Source: a bacterium 1XD42-76 (GTDB lineage: Bacteria; Bacillota; Clostridia; Lachnospirales; Lachnospiraceae). Taken from it: a stretch of 64,000 nucleotides of DNA. The position numbers were made by a program, and so were the translations under genes. The notes beneath the pieces are model-generated. The model was not told the origin of the DNA, made no database searches, and saw nothing but the letters and a program-made list of their open reading frames with translations. Location: the NCBI GenBank assembly GCA_009917545.1, contig QZDW01000001.1:186001-250000 (forward strand), written 5' to 3'. Positions 61,890 to 64,000 of this stretch are shown piece by piece; positions within the stretch are counted from its first letter, which is position 1; every line of letters starts with the position of its first letter.

Positions 61890-62735
61890 TTACGGATTAC
61901 TTTTTATCAGCTTCCCTAAGAGCTCTTCAAAGCAGACTCCGTTCTCTATGGGGATCTCAAGCTCTTCCGAACGTGCGATGCAGTCCCTTACAAAGCGCGC
62001 AGCCTGCTCTGCAGCCTGGAGCGGAGTCTTTCCGCTCAGATATGCCCCTGCCGCCACGGAACAGAACACATCGCCTGTACCGGGACGTCCCTCCCCGGCG
62101 CTTTTCATTTTCACGAATTCCGCTTCATTCTGCCCACGCTCCAGCACGACATTCGTATAATAGACACCCTCACGTGCGCCCGTGATAATCACCGATTTTG
62201 CGCCCATAAGCCGCAGCATCACGGCAAGATTTAAAAGCTCCTTCCTGCTAAAGCCGGTCTCCTTATAAGGCGTTCCCGTCAAAATGCAGGCCTCTGTCAC
62301 ATTCGGCGTAACCAGATCCGCCACAGACACAAGCGCCTTGATTTCCTCACACATCTCCTCGGTATACGTAGGATAGAGCACACCGTGATCTCCCATCACC
62401 GGATCGACCACCAGCTTTGTATCATCTGTACTGAGCGAAGGGAGCAGTCCGCGGACAATCTCAATCTGTTCCAGGGAGCCCAGAAAGCCAGTCACAATCC
62501 CGTCAAAGGAAAGCCCCAGCTCCCGCCATTTGTCCGTATAGGAAATCATTTTATCCGTATAATCGTCAAAAAACCAGACGGGAAATCCCGTATGGTTTGA
62601 GAGAATTGCCGTCGGCACGGGACAGCACTGAATCCGCATCGCCGAAAGAATCGGAATCGCCACGGTCAGAGAACAGCGGCCATATCCGGATAAGTCATTG
62701 ATTACTGCAACCTTTTTCTGTGTGTGTTTTTCCAT
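61890..62735 (-). CDS. pdxY: Pyridoxamine/pyridoxal kinase
   Basis: A 281-residue ribokinase-fold kinase that phosphorylates vitamin B6 vitamers with ATP. VINDLSGYGRCSLTVAIPILSAM near the start and GRPGTGDVFCSVAAGAYLSG near the end (anion hole and catalytic Asp) are characteristic. The ribosome binding site is AGAGG. It lies 46 bp after an ECF S-component gene on the same strand, which suggests uptake and trapping of B6 together. The exact family name (PdxY or PdxK) is uncertain. Confidence 0.9.
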   Translation of the reverse strand: MEKHTQKKVAVINDLSGYGRCSLTVAIPILSAMRIQCCPVPTAILSNHTGFPVWFFDDYTDKMISYTDKWRELGLSFDGIVTGFLGSLEQIEIVRGLLPSLSTDDTKLVVDPVMGDHGVLYPTYTEEMCEEIKALVSVADLVTPNVTEACILTGTPYKETGFSRKELLNLAVMLRLMGAKSVIITGAREGVYYTNVVLERGQNEAEFVKMKSAGEGRPGTGDVFCSVAAGAYLSGKTPLQAAEQAARFVRDCIARSEELEIPIENGVCFEELLGKLIKSNP

Positions 62736-62781
62736 TACCTCTGGGATCTGCTCCTTTCCCGTTTCCCTGCCCCGGCATGTT

Positions 62782-63390
62782 CTATACTGCCTTTCGTCCC
62801 TCTGTAACAGGAAGCAGGCAGCCCGTTTTTATAAGTACCGGACGCAGTGCATGGTAGAGAACCACTGCGATCACGGAATTCGTTACCGCATTGATTATCG
62901 TCGTATACGTTGTGACTGCCAGGAGCGCCTTGATCGCCGAAGAGGCCTTGCCGGCGTTCGGGAACAGAAGCGTATACCAGACATATTTTAAGGACGGCTC
63001 GAAAATGCAGTTAAAACCCAGACCGCAGACAGCCGCAATCACAGACCATTTTAAAAGATGCGCCGGCTTGTGGTTCTCGGAAAGCCTGCCGAGCCGGTGC
63101 GCGACAAAGCCTGTCACCAGGCCGATCACCAGTTTGGCGATAAAGGTTCTGGGTGCGGAAGCCGCATAACCGCCGGTGATGTCGGCAATTGAGAGACCGA
63201 CAGCACCTGCCAGGCCGCCATATACACCGCCCAGAAGATATGCCGCCAGCACGACAAACGCATTCCCGATATGGATCTTGGTGCCGCTGGCTGAGATCGC
63301 CGGAAATACTGCGTAGCCAACATAGCAAAGCGCTGCCATCAGGCCTGCCTGAATCAGTTTCAGCAAATGATCGTTTCTTCTTCCATCCAT
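62782..63390 (-). CDS. ECF transporter S component, probably for vitamin B6
   Basis: A 202-residue membrane protein with about six helices of the ECF S-component type (KLIQAGLMAALCYVGYAVFP; GNAFVVLAAYLLGGVYGGLAGAVGLSIADI). It would bind substrate and dock on the shared EcfAAT module, whose genes are not here. The ATG at 63388-63390 has GGAGG upstream. Pairing with the pyridoxamine kinase gene suggests pyridoxine or a related vitamer as substrate, like the PdxU/PdxU2 proteins; this is inference from context. Confidence 0.85.
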   Translation of the reverse strand: MDGRRNDHLLKLIQAGLMAALCYVGYAVFPAISASGTKIHIGNAFVVLAAYLLGGVYGGLAGAVGLSIADITGGYAASAPRTFIAKLVIGLVTGFVAHRLGRLSENHKPAHLLKWSVIAAVCGLGFNCIFEPSLKYVWYTLLFPNAGKASSAIKALLAVTTYTTIINAVTNSVIAVVLYHALRPVLIKTGCLLPVTEGRKAV

Positions 63391-63510
63391 TATTTCCATC
63401 CTCCTGCATGCGTTCCGGCACTGCCGCACCCGGGAAGCTTGTACACATAATATACACCGCCGAACTTCCCGCTCCGGTTACTGCAGTACCATAAATTTTA
63501 TCTGCCGCCT

Positions 63511-63538
63511 ACTATAGCATGCAAGTGGATTGTATCAA
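63511..63538 (-). promoter_or_regulatory. Promoter of the ECF-kinase operon
   Basis: Minus-strand -35 box TTGATA (63533-63538) and -10 box TATAGT (63511-63516), 16 bases apart, 121 bp before the ECF gene. Confidence 0.65.
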
Positions 63539-63634
63539 ATATCCAACTTAAGCTTTTTTATGCAGTCCAGACAGCCCTGACCTGGAAGGTATGTCTGCAG
63601 CCGTTTCTTCCCTCTCCGGCATCTGCCGGGTGAT

Positions 63635-64000
63635 TTAGTCCCTGGACTCCACGCAGATGAGGATCCCTTTCTCAAAACTCATGACTCCTGTACTCTCTGC
63701 CAGCTCATTACTCACGCAGAGGCCGGGATTCTCGAGAATGGAGATGTTTTTTTGTTCGAGCGGATACAGAAACCCCCTGAGCGTGATCCCCTTTACGTGT
63801 TCCGTGAGAGGCAAAAACGAGATATAGGGGCCGTAGAGCTCCTCTCTGTGATAAACCTTCAAACAGCCGTCTGAGCCGTCCAGCAGATAGATACGGTTTT
63901 TGGCATCATAAAGCTCCAGGGAAAGCCCGCGCCTTTTCCCCTGGTATAAAAGCTGGATATTAGACAGTTCATGGTCCAGCCGTCCGCCCGTGGCTCCCAG
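63635..64000 (-). CDS. thiN: Thiamine diphosphokinase, C-terminal part (cut by window edge)
   Basis: The last 121 residues of a thiamine pyrophosphokinase, which makes thiamine diphosphate from thiamine and ATP. The visible N-terminal edge carries the catalytic motif LGATGGRLDHELSN, and the C-terminal thiamine-binding beta domain follows (SFLPLTEHVKGITLRGFLYPLE; ELAESTGVMSFEKGILI). The start lies beyond base 64000. Confidence 0.92.
   Translation of the reverse strand: MGATGGRLDHELSNIQLLYQGKRRGLSLELYDAKNRIYLLDGSDGCLKVYHREELYGPYISFLPLTEHVKGITLRGFLYPLEQKNISILENPGLCVSNELAESTGVMSFEKGILICVESRD

Overview
The window looks like chromosomal DNA of an anaerobic, amino-acid-fermenting member of the Clostridia. 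Lachnospiraceae near [Clostridium] symbiosum is my best guess. Reasons: a complete hydroxyglutarate pathway of glutamate fermentation, two sodium-pumping biotin decarboxylase sets, CIRCE-controlled groESL, strong GGAGG ribosome binding sites, and about 50% G+C by eye. The species assignment is inference. Most genes lie on the minus strand. No rRNA, tRNA, CRISPR array, prophage or intact insertion sequence was seen.

Layout. 1-1.5 kb: groEL (cut by the window edge) and groES behind a CIRCE operator. 1.5-5 kb: a GNAT acetyltransferase, a small membrane protein coupled to an IclR regulator, and a MATE exporter. 5.2-15.3 kb: one catabolic block transcribed gcdD-gcdC-gcdB-gctA-gctB-gcdA-hgdC-hgdA-hgdB. 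It activates 2-hydroxyglutarate with CoA, dehydrates it to glutaconyl-CoA, and decarboxylates that to crotonyl-CoA while exporting Na+. A long leader, two internal promoters, a tandem 106-bp repeat and a twinned palindrome lie in its gaps. 15.4-30 kb: a peptide and amidated-glutamate scavenging region. It holds a serine hydrolase, a CapA-like protein, an M20 peptidase, a five-gene dipeptide/oligopeptide ABC transporter, a LysR regulator, an AbgB-like amidohydrolase, and a divergent AbgT-type transporter broken by a one-base change in a C tract. Three long C/G homopolymers fall in this region. 30-36.7 kb: ketopantoate reductase-like protein, a MORN-motif membrane protein, a MocR/PdxR-type regulator, glutaminyl-tRNA synthetase and L-lactate dehydrogenase.

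36.8-47.1 kb is a cell-surface block. A secreted glucosaminidase ending in a type I dockerin is followed 21 bp later by a membrane-anchored protein with a cohesin domain, and upstream lies a 1798-residue secreted protein ending in wall-binding repeats. 47.2-52.7 kb is a second biotin/Na+ operon. It carries both an MmdA-type and an OadA-type carboxyltransferase around one beta subunit and one biotin carrier, plus an unusual lipoprotein-OadG fusion. 52.8-64 kb holds YitT, a TalC-type transaldolase, a tetrapyrrole/cobalamin cluster (cbiL, hemC, cobA-hemD, cbiD) with a zinc phospholipase C-like gene, serS, a pyridoxamine kinase with an ECF S component, and the end of a thiamine diphosphokinase gene.

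How it fits together: scavenged peptides and amino-acyl glutamates would yield glutamate. Its hydroxyglutarate pathway drives a Na+ gradient, and the second decarboxylase set may add oxaloacetate or methylmalonyl-CoA to the same energy economy. Start codons were chosen by ribosome binding site; several lie well inside the longest open frame.
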